64,000 nt of DNA from RCIO01 sp040880025 (GCA_040880025.1 JBBDJD010000013.1:551661-615660); one strand, 5' to 3'. Positions 46,560-54,659 are shown, counted from the first letter of the stretch. The notes: a model not told the origin generated them from the sequence alone. Numbers and translations are program-made.

Positions 46560-47360
46560 TCACTTCCCACGAAAGACAGGGTCTCGCCGTTCGCGAAAGG
46601 CGTTTCGCCCCTCCTCGTAGTCCGCGCTGTCGAATGTCGCGGCGCCGCGCGCGTGCGCCGACGCAATATCGTCCTCGCTGCCGCTGAGGACAGCCCGGAT
46701 CGCGGCCTTCGAGGCCCGCACCGACAATGGCGCCGCGCCGGCAATCTGTCGGGCGATATCGAGCGCTCTTGCCTCCAGTTCGCGCGGGGCGCAGATCTCG
46801 GCCAGAAAGCCGACCCGCAATGCCTCAGACGCTGAAATGGCGGCGCCGCTGAATGTCAGGTAGCGGGCATATTGCGGTCCGCATGCGTGGACGATGTCGG
46901 CCATGGCGTCGTGTGGATAGGCAAGACCGAGCCGCGCGGCGGGGACCGAAAATCGCGAATCGTCAGCCGCCAAGCGCAGATCGCAGGCGGCTGCGATACC
47001 GAATCCGCCACCGAAGCACACACCGCGGATGGCGGCGATTGTCGGCACGGCGGCGTCGCGAACAGCGGTGAAGGCTGCGGAATTCGCGGCCTCATAAGCC
47101 CGGGCGGTTTCGCCATCGCGGCGCACGGTGTCGAATTCCGCAATGTCCGCGCCGGCCGAAAAATCCGCACCTGCCCCGCCAATGACGAGCACACGCACGT
47201 TCGGGTCGGCGGCCGCCTTGCTGACGATGGACCCGAGATCGCACCACATGGCCTGATTGAGCGCATTGCGCTTGTCCGGTCGGTCGATTGTCAGCCGGGC
47301 TATGTTGTCCGCAATGTCGAGGACAAGATGCTCGTTCCTGGAATGTCCGATTGCCGGCAT
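46560..47360 (-). CDS. Enoyl-CoA hydratase/isomerase (crotonase) family protein without catalytic Glu pair
   Basis: 266 residues with the crotonase fold: ARLTIDRPDKRNALNQAMW, GADFSAGADIAEF (oxyanion hole) and GVCFGGGFGIAAACDLRLA. The two glutamates that hydrate the double bond in mitochondrial enoyl-CoA hydratase fall at Gly (GGGFGI) and Ala (SVPAARLG) here, so ordinary hydration is unlikely; another acyl-CoA reaction is more probable. The ATG at 47360 (MPAIGHSRNEHL) is preferred over a TTG at 47402. It is divergent from cysE. Confidence 0.88.
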   Translation of the reverse strand: MPAIGHSRNEHLVLDIADNIARLTIDRPDKRNALNQAMWCDLGSIVSKAAADPNVRVLVIGGAGADFSAGADIAEFDTVRRDGETARAYEAANSAAFTAVRDAAVPTIAAIRGVCFGGGFGIAAACDLRLAADDSRFSVPAARLGLAYPHDAMADIVHACGPQYARYLTFSGAAISASEALRVGFLAEICAPRELEARALDIARQIAGAAPLSVRASKAAIRAVLSGSEDDIASAHARGAATFDSADYEEGRNAFRERRDPVFRGK

Positions 47361-47509
47361 GTTCAATTCCGTTTGATCACCGTTAAGGAAAATCCTGTTC
47401 AACTTGAACCGCCGATCGATTATGGTCCGCCCAAAATCGGCCCCACCAACGGCGTTCTATGAACGCGTGGCGGTATCGGCGCAAGTTGGTCGCCAAGGGA
47501 GACAGGCAG

Positions 47510-48334
47510 ATGAGCACGCAGGGCGCCATCCGGTCGGACAAGCTGAAATCCGTCGATCCGATCTGGAACTCGATACTGAACGAAGCCAGGGCGGTCGTGG
47601 ACAACGATCCAGTTCTTGCCGCGTTCATGTATGCCGCTATCCTGAATCAGGAAACGCTGGAAGATGCCGTTATTCACCGCATTTCAGAACGGCTCGACCA
47701 TTCGGACTTCAGCGCCGATCTGATCAGGCAGGCTTTCGCGGCCATGCATGCGGACCAGCCGGACTGGAGCGCAATCGTGCGCGTCGACATCCAGGCGGTC
47801 TACGACCGCGATCCCGCCTGCGACCGGTTCCTGATGCCGGTGCTCTATTTCAAGGGGTTTCACGCCATACAGACGCATCGTCTCGCGCACTGGCTGCTCA
47901 ATAACGGGCGCAAGGATTTCGCCCTCTACCTTCAAAGCCGCTCATCGGCAGTCTTCCAGACCGACATCAACCCGGCCGCCAAAATGGGCAGAGGCATATT
48001 CATCGACCATGCTACCGACCTGGTGGTGGGCGAAACGGCGGTGATCGAGGACGATGTCTCCATCCTCAACGGCGTCACTCTCGGCGGAACGGGCAAGGTC
48101 ACCGGCGACAGGCATCCGAAAATCCGCCACGGCGTGCTGATTGGCACCGGAGCAAAGATTCTCGGCAATATCGAGATCGGCCATTGCACCAAGGTTGCCG
48201 CCGGCTCGGTGGTGCTGAAATCCGTGCCGAACAACAAGACCGTCGCTGGCGTTCCCGCGCGCATCGTGGGCGAGGCGGGTTGCGACGAGCCCTCGCGCGC
48301 GATGGATCAGCTGCTGGCCGATACTGACGAGTAG
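47510..48334 (+). CDS. cysE: Serine O-acetyltransferase
   Basis: 274 residues. CysE acetylates serine with acetyl-CoA, the first step of cysteine synthesis. The N-terminal helical SATase domain (VDPIWNSILNEARAVVDNDP) is followed by the hexapeptide-repeat left-handed beta helix (GIFIDHATDLVVGETAVIED, GNIEIGHCTKVAAGSVVLKS). Catalytic residues are in the HRLAHWLLNNGRKD and FIDHATD motifs. The ATG at 47510 is preferred to 47459 because the sequence before it is unlike the family. cysK is not in the window. Confidence 0.95.
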   Translation: MSTQGAIRSDKLKSVDPIWNSILNEARAVVDNDPVLAAFMYAAILNQETLEDAVIHRISERLDHSDFSADLIRQAFAAMHADQPDWSAIVRVDIQAVYDRDPACDRFLMPVLYFKGFHAIQTHRLAHWLLNNGRKDFALYLQSRSSAVFQTDINPAAKMGRGIFIDHATDLVVGETAVIEDDVSILNGVTLGGTGKVTGDRHPKIRHGVLIGTGAKILGNIEIGHCTKVAAGSVVLKSVPNNKTVAGVPARIVGEAGCDEPSRAMDQLLADTDE

Positions 48335-48447
48335 GGTTGCCGCGACGCGACCTGGATACGGGGTTCACGCACTTTACATTGGCGTCGGGGCCGTGCCAGA
48401 AGCGCACGGCCTTTTCCATTCAGCACCCGGAACCCGGAGAGCAGACA

Positions 48448-48657
48448 TTGAAGCCCGAGGAAATCAGGAAACTCGACGCGTATTTCAAACGCACCTTCGC
48501 CAATCCCATGCTTGAGGTGAAGGCCCGTCCCCGCAAGGACGATTCCTGCGAGCTGTATCTTGGCGAGGAGTTTCTCGGCATCATCTTCAAGGATGAAGAA
48601 GAGGGCGAGCTCTCCTACAATTTCTCGATGGCCATTCTCGATATCGATCTCGGCTAG
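48448..48657 (+). CDS. DUF3126 family protein
   Basis: 69 residues beginning with a TTG at 48448 (LKPEEIRKLDAYFKRTFANP) eight bases after GGAGA. The GEEFLGIIFKDEEEGELSYN core and AILDIDLG end are diagnostic of DUF3126, a small acidic cytosolic protein found next to cysE across alphaproteobacteria. Function unknown. Confidence 0.88.
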   Translation: MKPEEIRKLDAYFKRTFANPMLEVKARPRKDDSCELYLGEEFLGIIFKDEEEGELSYNFSMAILDIDLG

Positions 48658-48663
48658 AACGGG

Positions 48664-49395
48664 TCAGGGCGCGGTCCGCAGAAAGCCCCGCATCTTCTCT
48701 AAGATGGCTTTGTCCACCTTCCGCCACTCGCCTAGAATGCCTGCCGGAAACCGATAGGTCAGGCTGAGATCGTCGCCGAAATCGACGTCGCGCTCGCACG
48801 CGGCAAGCGAACCGTCCGCGACCGATCCAGTCAGGCAGCGGGCCACGAATGGCGGCTCGCCCGCACGGTCGCCCACGACGAGCATCTCGTTCATGTAACC
48901 CGACGACTCGGCGAAGCGGTAGGCGCGCAATCCGTTGTTCAGGGGCATGCCCGGCAACTCGATCAATCGACGATAAATCGGGTCGAGCCTTGCCGACATG
49001 TCGCGCGACATCAGCCGCGCATCAACCGACAGGAACAATATGCGCCGCGAGCCATCGCGATGGTTGAAGTCGTCGCGGATGTCGTTTCTGTAGCCCGCGA
49101 GGTCCGGCCAGCGCATGTAAAGATCGAGACGGCCGACATCGCCATCCACTCGGTGTTTTTCGAAGCGTATGTAGTTGGCGGGCACGGCAAGAACATTGTT
49201 GCCGACCACGACCTCGAAGACATCAGTATCTTCGGTGTGACCAACGCTGGCGATCGAACCGCCGAGCAGTTTTCCGGCGATGCTGATCACCACCGAAATC
49301 ATCGCCAGCGCGGCGCAAACATAGAAGATGCGCATGGCGAAGCGGGAACCGGTCGAGCCGGGCGTCTCGGCAACAGCGGCCGTATGCTGGGACAT
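48664..49395 (-). CDS. Conserved membrane-anchored protein, unknown function
   Basis: 243 residues with one N-terminal membrane segment (AMRIFYVCAALAMISVVISI, about residues 20-43). The rest is periplasmic, with NVLAVPANYIRFEKHR, RLDLYMRWPDLAGY and LSLTYRFPAGILGEWRKVD, and two Cys (ARCLTGS, AACERDV) that may pair. Similar hypothetical proteins are widespread in Hyphomicrobiales. The ATG at 49395 has GGAAGG upstream. It converges on the DUF3126 gene with six bases between. Confidence 0.82.
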   Translation of the reverse strand: MSQHTAAVAETPGSTGSRFAMRIFYVCAALAMISVVISIAGKLLGGSIASVGHTEDTDVFEVVVGNNVLAVPANYIRFEKHRVDGDVGRLDLYMRWPDLAGYRNDIRDDFNHRDGSRRILFLSVDARLMSRDMSARLDPIYRRLIELPGMPLNNGLRAYRFAESSGYMNEMLVVGDRAGEPPFVARCLTGSVADGSLAACERDVDFGDDLSLTYRFPAGILGEWRKVDKAILEKMRGFLRTAP

Positions 49396-49536
49396 GTCCG
49401 ACCTTCCGCGCGAAATCGGAGATTCGATGTGTGCCGGACATTGCAAAATCCCGGTAAACGATCGGTAAACGTCCCTTCAAGGATGCGCCGTGCGCCGAGG
49501 CCGGGTATTTGAGGAGGAGATCGAACGGAGACACCC

Positions 49537-50064
49537 ATGCCGCTTTACGCCATCGACGGAATTGCCCCTGAATTCTCGGATCGGGATACAGCATGGATAG
49601 CACCTGACGCCGATGTCATCGGACGCGTGATGATCGGACGTGATTGCGGGATCTGGTTCGGTGCGGTTCTGCGCGGCGACAACGAGCCGATCACCCTGGG
49701 CGACGAGACCAATGTCCAGGAACATACCGTGATGCACACCGATCCGGGCTATCCTTTGACGATCGGCAAGGGTTGCACGGTCGGGCACCGGGCGATCCTC
49801 CACGGCTGCACCATCGGCGATAACTGCCTGATCGGCATGGGGGCGATCGTTCTCAATGGAGCGGTAATCGGCCCCAACTCGCTGGTTGGCGCCGGTGCGC
49901 TGGTGACCGAACGCAAGGAGTTTCCGGCCGGCTCGCTGATCGTCGGATCGCCGGCCAAGGCCGTGCGCACGCTAGACGACAATCAGATTGCCGCGCTGAA
50001 AGCGTCGGCCCGTCACTACGTGAACAATGCGCGCCGGTTCCGCGAAGGGCTCAGGGGCGTCTGA
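49537..50064 (+). CDS. Gamma-carbonic anhydrase family protein
   Basis: 175 residues, almost entirely hexapeptide repeats forming a left-handed beta helix. The three zinc histidines are in QEHTVMHTDPG, VGHRAILHGC; the pattern matches the CamH/YrdA/PaaY group. Activity as a carbonic anhydrase needs metal and often redox conditions and is not certain. The start MPLYAIDGIAPEF at 49537 has GGAGACACCC upstream. Confidence 0.92.
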   Translation: MPLYAIDGIAPEFSDRDTAWIAPDADVIGRVMIGRDCGIWFGAVLRGDNEPITLGDETNVQEHTVMHTDPGYPLTIGKGCTVGHRAILHGCTIGDNCLIGMGAIVLNGAVIGPNSLVGAGALVTERKEFPAGSLIVGSPAKAVRTLDDNQIAALKASARHYVNNARRFREGLRGV

Positions 50065-50094
50065 CAGGCGTCAAGTTGCCTTGAAGAGAAAAGT

Positions 50095-50123
50095 GGAGCC
50101 GGCCCGGGGGACGGGCCGGCTCC
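50095..50123. terminator. 12-bp GC hairpin between converging genes
   Basis: Perfect arms GGAGCCGGCCCG / CGGGCCGGCTCC, loop GGGGA. On the minus strand it is followed by ACTTTTCTCTTC, so it is best read as the terminator of the minus-strand BTLCP gene; it may also end the carbonic-anhydrase transcript. Confidence 0.75.
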
Positions 50124-50280
50124 TCGAACCCGGTCGTTGGGGACGGGGAGGGTGGGGACTCGACCGGGCCGGCCCTGGGGCGCGGCAGCATCGGTCCATG
50201 ACCGGCTACCACGCCCACAATTCCGTCACGTCCCATTCATGCGCCGTACGACCCCGTCTTCAACCGGCGCATGACATTGT

Positions 50281-50883
50281 TCAGTTGCGGCGAACGGAGC
50301 CGACCAGCATTTGCCGGTCGTCCTCGATCGATACCCACACGCCGGAGTTCTGATCCGACTGGCGCTTCAGAAAGCGGTAATGTGTGTCCTCCCAGGCGAG
50401 GACGCGCGGTTCCAGATTGTCGAGCACGAAGTCGCCAAGGCTCGTGCGCGCCGTCAGGACGGCATGTCCGTCGCCGTTAGGCTGGCGCACCACCGTGATC
50501 AACAGATTGCCGGCCGGCATGCCGGCCTTCATCAACAGACGGCGTTTTTCGAGCACATAATCCTCGCAATCGCCGATGCCGTCGACCGGATAGCTCCAGC
50601 GCTCCTCGACGCCCCAGATTTCCATGTCGGTGCGCGGCGTCACCATCGTGTTGACGAGATTGTTGACGTCGATGATCTTTGCCCAGAGCTTGCGCGTCAG
50701 TTCGACCGGCTTGGCCGCCGACGTGACTTGCCGGCATTCGATCGGCAACTGCTGGCAAAGCTCATAGTGGCCGACCGGCTGCGTTGTGCGCCCGCCCGAC
50801 CCCATGAACGAATTCGCCGAGGCAATTCCAGGCACCAGCGCGATCGCCGCTGCGCACAGCAGTGTCTTGTAGGTTTGTCCCAT
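50281..50883 (-). CDS. BTLCP family transglutaminase-like cysteine protease, exported
   Basis: 200 residues. Signal peptide MGQTYKTLLCAAAIALVPGI-ASA. The catalytic triad of the BTLCP (PF06035) family is visible as Cys in GIGDCEDYVLEKRR, His in GDGHAVLTARTS and Asp in FVLDNLEPRV. In pseudomonads relatives such as LapG cleave adhesins under c-di-GMP control; no LapD-like partner or adhesin is present here. The ATG at 50883 is preferred to the upstream GTG. It has an AT-rich upstream region with a TATACT-like -10. Confidence 0.9.
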   Translation of the reverse strand: MGQTYKTLLCAAAIALVPGIASANSFMGSGGRTTQPVGHYELCQQLPIECRQVTSAAKPVELTRKLWAKIIDVNNLVNTMVTPRTDMEIWGVEERWSYPVDGIGDCEDYVLEKRRLLMKAGMPAGNLLITVVRQPNGDGHAVLTARTSLGDFVLDNLEPRVLAWEDTHYRFLKRQSDQNSGVWVSIEDDRQMLVGSVRRN

Positions 50884-51227
50884 TGTGTGTCTCCCCGTTC
50901 GACAGCACAATGGCACGACCGTATTTATTCAGCGCAAAAATCGAAGTATAGATTAGAAGCAATACTTACGAAAACAAGACTAAAATCAAATGTAAACTTG
51001 ATTCAAATTTCGCCGGTATTTGCACCGAATTCGCGGAAAATTTGAACGAATGGAATGCCCGCCGGCTGGTGCGGTGCGGTCAGTTGCGGGGCTTGGAACA
51101 AAACGGCGGGGGACTCAGGCGCGAGTGGGCAGCGACCCGTCAAAGCAAAAAAAAGACCGGCCGCTTAGGGCCGGTCTCGTCGATCAGTCTGATGCGTTCA
51201 GGCGGGCGCCGGTGCCGGCGCGCGCAT
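50884..51227. other. 344-bp intergenic region between the BTLCP and PilZ genes
   Basis: Unusually AT-rich near 50925-51015. On the minus strand TATACT (plus coordinates 50945-50950) may be the -10 of the BTLCP promoter, but no good -35 was seen. The remainder holds the PilZ terminator at 51147-51176. No coding frame is convincing. Confidence 0.5.
51147..51176 (-). terminator. Intrinsic terminator of the PilZ gene
   Basis: Minus-strand stem GACCGGCC / GGCCGGTC (8 bp, loop CTAAGC) followed by eight Ts. Confidence 0.93.
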
Positions 51228-51836
51228 TCAGGTGTCGAATTCTTCTTCCAGTGTTTCCAGTCGCTGCAGGCTTGCGAACTCGACCGCGACACCGTCGGCG
51301 AAATGGCGGACGACGCGGCCGCGGATGGAGCCGAGCAGGACTTCCGTGCCGAGATCCGGCTTGGTCTCGATTTCGATGCCGGCGCCCGATAGCGAAAGAT
51401 CGGCGATCTTGCACCGATACTGCCGTCCGTCGGTGAGCTTGAGCACGCTGATCGGGTTGCGCGGCTGCAGGCGTTCGTGGCGCCGGTCCTCCGGCAGATC
51501 CAGTTCGTGCTTGTTGGCCAGCCAGGTCAGCTGGGCCGCCAGCTTGTCGCGCTTGCCGTCCGATGCGTTGATCGTCATGGCAAAACCGCCTGGCAGGCGG
51601 CGCGTGGCGAAACCCTCGATGCGGCCGACATGATCGAGATAGGCGATCACGCGTTCGCCAGTCACCGCCAGACGCTCGGCGCGCAACGCCACGTTGCCCG
51701 GCGACATGTCGATCACCTGGCAGGGATGCTCCGTGCGATCTTCAAGCATGAATCGCCCATAGAGCTTTACGGGAACCCGCTGGAAGTCCCGACGCTCGGC
51801 TCTGGAGGACGCCAAGTCTGGTGCTGGTGACGCCAT
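51228..51836 (-). CDS. Protein with two PilZ domains
   Basis: 202 residues. The first PilZ domain (about 15-100) has RRDFQR but its second motif reads DMSPGN instead of DxSxxG. The second (about 118-195) has RRHER and DLSLSG, both intact, so it could bind cyclic di-GMP. This fits with the GGDEF-EAL protein 5 kb away, though the effector output is unknown. The start is the ATG at 51836, one codon inside a TTG. Confidence 0.9.
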   Translation of the reverse strand: MASPAPDLASSRAERRDFQRVPVKLYGRFMLEDRTEHPCQVIDMSPGNVALRAERLAVTGERVIAYLDHVGRIEGFATRRLPGGFAMTINASDGKRDKLAAQLTWLANKHELDLPEDRRHERLQPRNPISVLKLTDGRQYRCKIADLSLSGAGIEIETKPDLGTEVLLGSIRGRVVRHFADGVAVEFASLQRLETLEEEFDT

Positions 51837-51954
51837 CAACGGCCACGTCCTGTTTGATTATTCTTCGCCCTGTCGGACTATTGGCGTCAATCTATTCGCA
51901 GATGGGTTAACAAGCAGTAATCCGGAGCGCCAGCAGGCCAGTTACCAAGCTTTT

Positions 51955-52572
51955 CTATTCTTCGCGCCCGCCTTCCAGGACGAGCAGGTGGCGGACCCTT
52001 CGGCCCGGTTCTCCTTCCGGCGCTTCTGGCGCCAGTGGCGGAACCGGAACGGCGGGGCGATTCTTCAGGAACATAGGCTCCAGATTGGGATCGACGATAC
52101 GCAGCGTATCGATCCGGCACTGCACGATCGGATCGGCGCCAAGCCAGAAGGGTTTCTCCAGGGGCGAGAACGCGCCAAGCGCCCGTTGGTTTGCCTGACC
52201 GCCGTCCAGCGGCAGCACCAGCAGTTCGAAAGGATTGGAACGACCGCCTTCACTTGCCGCGTCGAGGCTCACGACGATGACATGGTTGAGCCGGAAGGCG
52301 CCGTGGATAAGCCGGGCCAGGATGCGCTGATCCTTTTCCGCCCATAGCGACGTGAACGCGAATCCCTTGAGTTCGCGTCCGAAAGCCGCGCACAGACGCG
52401 TTCCGGCCAGACGGAAAACCGCCTCGCCCCGCGTATCCTGCTCGAGAATGAACGTGTCGGCCAGATTGGCCTTGATATCCGCGGGTTCGATATCGGTCCG
52501 GCGCGGTGCGGCCCGTCCCTCACGAAGTCTGTCCCAATACTGGAACAATGAAATCGACCCTTCGTGCTTCAT
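51955..52572 (-). CDS. PAS_5 (DUF1488-unrelated) sensor-like protein
   Basis: 205 residues belonging to the PAS_5 family (PF07310). The first 150 residues form the PAS-like domain (SLFQYWDRLREGRAAPRRTD, IEPADIKANLADTFILEQD, FRLAGTRLCAAFGRELKGF). The C-terminal 40 residues are Pro/Arg-rich. No output domain is attached; in rhizobia such proteins are common, of unknown function and often linked to PilZ genes. The start MKHEGSISLFQYW at 52572 is family-typical. Confidence 0.85.
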   Translation of the reverse strand: MKHEGSISLFQYWDRLREGRAAPRRTDIEPADIKANLADTFILEQDTRGEAVFRLAGTRLCAAFGRELKGFAFTSLWAEKDQRILARLIHGAFRLNHVIVVSLDAASEGGRSNPFELLVLPLDGGQANQRALGAFSPLEKPFWLGADPIVQCRIDTLRIVDPNLEPMFLKNRPAVPVPPLAPEAPEGEPGRRVRHLLVLEGGREE

Positions 52573-52931
52573 TGTTGTTGCTTCCCCTGTGCCACCCTAA
52601 AATGTGTGTCGGCATGGGACAGAGAATCATCCGATGCCCGACAAGGATCGAAAGGATGCAGGGGTCGTGCCACCCAATCGGCGGGTTCTTAACCGGTGTC
52701 CTCCCCATTAGGGTTAACGAATGGTTTCGATTGCGGATTGCCGCCCGGCATGTGAGGTCTTGCGACACAGGGTGACGGGCAAGGGGCAAAGTTGCCGTCG
52801 CTTTCGGGAACTCGGGGATTGAGCAGGGGGCTCGACCAGGCCGTTCAGGGGAAACCCTGGACGGCTTTTCTTTTTGCTCCCATCTATGTCTCTATGGCCG
52901 CATTCACGGGCCAGCGAAGGAGCGGCACTTC
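52573..52931 (+). ncRNA. Intergenic region with candidate small RNA or rhomboid leader
   Basis: 359 bp with no gene. It ends with a strong plus-strand terminator at 52840-52875, but no plus-strand gene lies upstream, so an unannotated transcript probably ends there. The 80 bases before it can form small stems (GGCAA/TTGCC, GAGC/GCTC). I see no convincing promoter and cannot assign a known RNA family; it could equally be an attenuated leader of the rhomboid gene. Confidence 0.45.
52840..52875 (+). terminator. Orphan intrinsic terminator upstream of the rhomboid gene
   Basis: Stem GCCGTTCAGGG / CCCTGGACGGC (11 bp, one G-T pair), loop GAAA, then TTTTCTTTTT. Confidence 0.92.
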
Positions 52932-53654
52932 TTGAATTCCCCCCAATCGAGCGGCGACATCGAAGACGTCCAATCCGACGCTCCGCCGCCGCGCTACGAG
53001 CCCGTGTTCAATCTTCCGCCGGTCGTTGTCCTGATTGTGGCTGCTTGTGTCGGCGTGCATGTGCTGAGCGCCCATGTGCTTGGTGTCTCGGCCTATTTCT
53101 GGCTGCTGGAGAACTTCGCTTTCATTCCGGGACGATATTCGGGCGACTATCCGTTCACGCTTGCCTGGGTGATCAGCCCGGTGTCCTATTCATTCCTCCA
53201 TGGCGGCTATGCCCACCTGATCGTCAACATGATCTGGCTTGCGGCGTTCGGCTCTCCGCTGGCAAACCGCATCGGCAACGCGCGGTTTCTTCTGTTCTGG
53301 CTGCTGACCGCGCTTGGCGCGGTCGCCCTTCATTATGTGCTCCACGCCAACGAGCTGGTGCCGCTCGTTGGCGCATCGGGCGCGATATCGGGCATGATGG
53401 GCGCTGCCGCGCGTTTTGCATTCAGGATCGACAGGCGGCACGCCAGGCCCGCCTTCGCCGGCAGGGTGCTGTCGATCCCGCAGGTCCTGTCCTCGCGGCC
53501 GGCGGTTACCTTTCTCATCGTCTGGTTCGCAATCAATCTTGTGACCGGACTGGGCTTCGGCGCGCCGGAAATGTCGGCCCAGATTGCCTGGGAGGCGCAT
53601 ATCGGCGGGTTCCTGACCGGATTTTTCGTCATTCGGCTGATCGATCGTCCCTAG
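52932..53654 (+). CDS. Rhomboid family intramembrane serine protease
   Basis: 240 residues with about six membrane segments. The catalytic Ser is in VGASGAISGMMGA and the His in WEAHIGGFLTG; HGGYAHLIVNMIWLAAFG is the loop-2 region of the family. The start is a TTG at 52932, with AAGGAG ten bases upstream. The stop TAG (53652-53654) lies inside the left end of a fold-back element, so the present C-terminus (VIRLIDRP) may have been shortened or replaced by that insertion. Confidence 0.9.
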   Translation: MNSPQSSGDIEDVQSDAPPPRYEPVFNLPPVVVLIVAACVGVHVLSAHVLGVSAYFWLLENFAFIPGRYSGDYPFTLAWVISPVSYSFLHGGYAHLIVNMIWLAAFGSPLANRIGNARFLLFWLLTALGAVALHYVLHANELVPLVGASGAISGMMGAAARFAFRIDRRHARPAFAGRVLSIPQVLSSRPAVTFLIVWFAINLVTGLGFGAPEMSAQIAWEAHIGGFLTGFFVIRLIDRP

Positions 53655-53815
53655 GATCAGGACCTTTTAATTTGGCTGGAAGGACGATCGAGCTGACGTC
53701 GATCTGCCGCGTCAAAACCCTCGACCGGGGGGATGACCCCGCTCTTCGGGCTTTTCCTTGCATCTCTCGTCATCTCGAACGCCCTTCCAGCCAAATTAAC
53801 AGGTCCTGACCCTAG
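53651..53815. mobile_element. 165-bp MITE-like fold-back element
   Basis: The ends are inverted repeats: 53651-53698 and the complement of 53768-53815 agree at 43 of 48 positions, and the outer 33 bases differ at only two. The outermost bases are CTAG on both sides, either part of the ends or a 4-bp target duplication. The 69-bp interior has no ORF and no transposase, so it would need one supplied elsewhere. It starts inside the rhomboid stop codon and ends about 100 bp before the CBS gene. Confidence 0.85.
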
Positions 53816-53917
53816 CCGCCCGAGCCGCCGCTTACTGCTTGAAATGACCAAATTCTGGGCGCACCATGGCCTGCAGTCGCGGTAGGCGGAGAGCCGCGGC
53901 GGTAAAAGGAGGATGCA

Positions 53918-54349
53918 ATGACGGTACAGGCAATACTGGATGCCAAAGGGCGGGATGTGACGACCGTTCGGCCCGACGACACGCTTGCGCAAGCCGCGAA
54001 AATTCTGGCCGAACACCGGATCGGCGCACTCGTGGTGACCAAGGGCGACAACCGTATTGCCGGCATTCTGTCCGAGCGCGACATCGTGCGCATTGTTGGC
54101 GAGGAGGGAGCTTTAGCGCTCGGTCTCCCCGTGTCGAAGGCGATGACCGCGAGCGTCAAGATCTGTCACGAAAACAACACCGCCATGGAACTCATGGAAA
54201 TCATGACGAAGGGCCGCTTCCGCCACCTTCCCGTGGAAGAGAACGGCCGCCTCGACGGGATCATTTCGATCGGCGACGTGGTCAAGCAGCGGATCGAGGA
54301 AGTCGTCCGCGAGGCCGAGGAAATGAAGAGCTACATCGCAACGGCTTAG
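53918..54349 (+). CDS. CBS-pair domain protein
   Basis: 143 residues consisting of two CBS motifs: VTTVRPDDTLAQAAKILAEH with GILSERDIVR, and KICHENNTAMELMEIMTKGR with GIISIGDVVK. Such pairs bind adenosine nucleotides and usually regulate a partner. AAAGGAGG precedes the ATG. The protein matches a stand-alone CBS protein conserved in rhizobia, partner unknown. Confidence 0.9.
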   Translation: MTVQAILDAKGRDVTTVRPDDTLAQAAKILAEHRIGALVVTKGDNRIAGILSERDIVRIVGEEGALALGLPVSKAMTASVKICHENNTAMELMEIMTKGRFRHLPVEENGRLDGIISIGDVVKQRIEEVVREAEEMKSYIATA

Positions 54350-54363
54350 GGTGCGTGCCAATG

Positions 54364-54417
54364 TAGGTAGCGGCGGAAGACCAGGTCTCCCGCCGCCGTT
54401 TCTACCTGTTATCCGGC
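54364..54417. terminator. Imperfect long hairpin between the CBS and yjhX genes
   Basis: AGGTAG-CGGCGG and CCGCCG-TTTCTACCT form an outer stem with a bulge, and AGACC/GGTCT forms the inner one. It spans the end of yjhX and could end both converging transcripts. No T-run is present. Confidence 0.4.
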
Positions 54418-54659
54418 CGCGCCCGCACCAATGCCAACCCGCGCCGCGTGATGCGGTACGCTCCGCCATTGGCTGACGCGATGCATTTGCGCCGCCTGAG
54501 CTTGCGGAAGAGCCGCAAATCGAGTTCGGAAAACAGCCAGCCGTCGCGTGTAAGACACGCGGCATCGGCAATCCGCCCCTTTCCATTGCGTTCGATTTCG
54601 ATGCGCCCGCCCTGGGCAAGCAGATGCAGGATGCGCTGTTCGCTGCGCGATATGTCCAT
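54402..54659 (-). CDS. yjhX: YjhX/TopAI-like toxin family protein
   Basis: 85 residues. The sequence MDISRSEQRILHLLAQGGRI, CLTRDGWLFSELDLRLFRKL and AYRITRRGLALVRA follow the YjhX (PF09857) family along its whole length. In E. coli YjhX (TopAI) inhibits topoisomerase I and is held in check by the adjacent acetyltransferase-like YjhQ; no yjhQ is adjacent here. Family members are widespread in rhizobia as single genes and may not be toxic. The ATG at 54659 is the family start. Confidence 0.82.
   Translation of the reverse strand: MDISRSEQRILHLLAQGGRIEIERNGKGRIADAACLTRDGWLFSELDLRLFRKLRRRKCIASANGGAYRITRRGLALVRARPDNR

Noticed and set aside
52690..52725. Possible CtrA box upstream of the rhomboid gene
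   Set aside because: Two TTAAC half-sites are present but about 21 bases apart.
52874..53809. Plus-strand frame of 311 codons across the rhomboid gene and the fold-back element
   Set aside because: Wrong frame relative to the rhomboid motifs; its tail is simply the inverted-repeat sequence, which yields a similar tail on the other strand.
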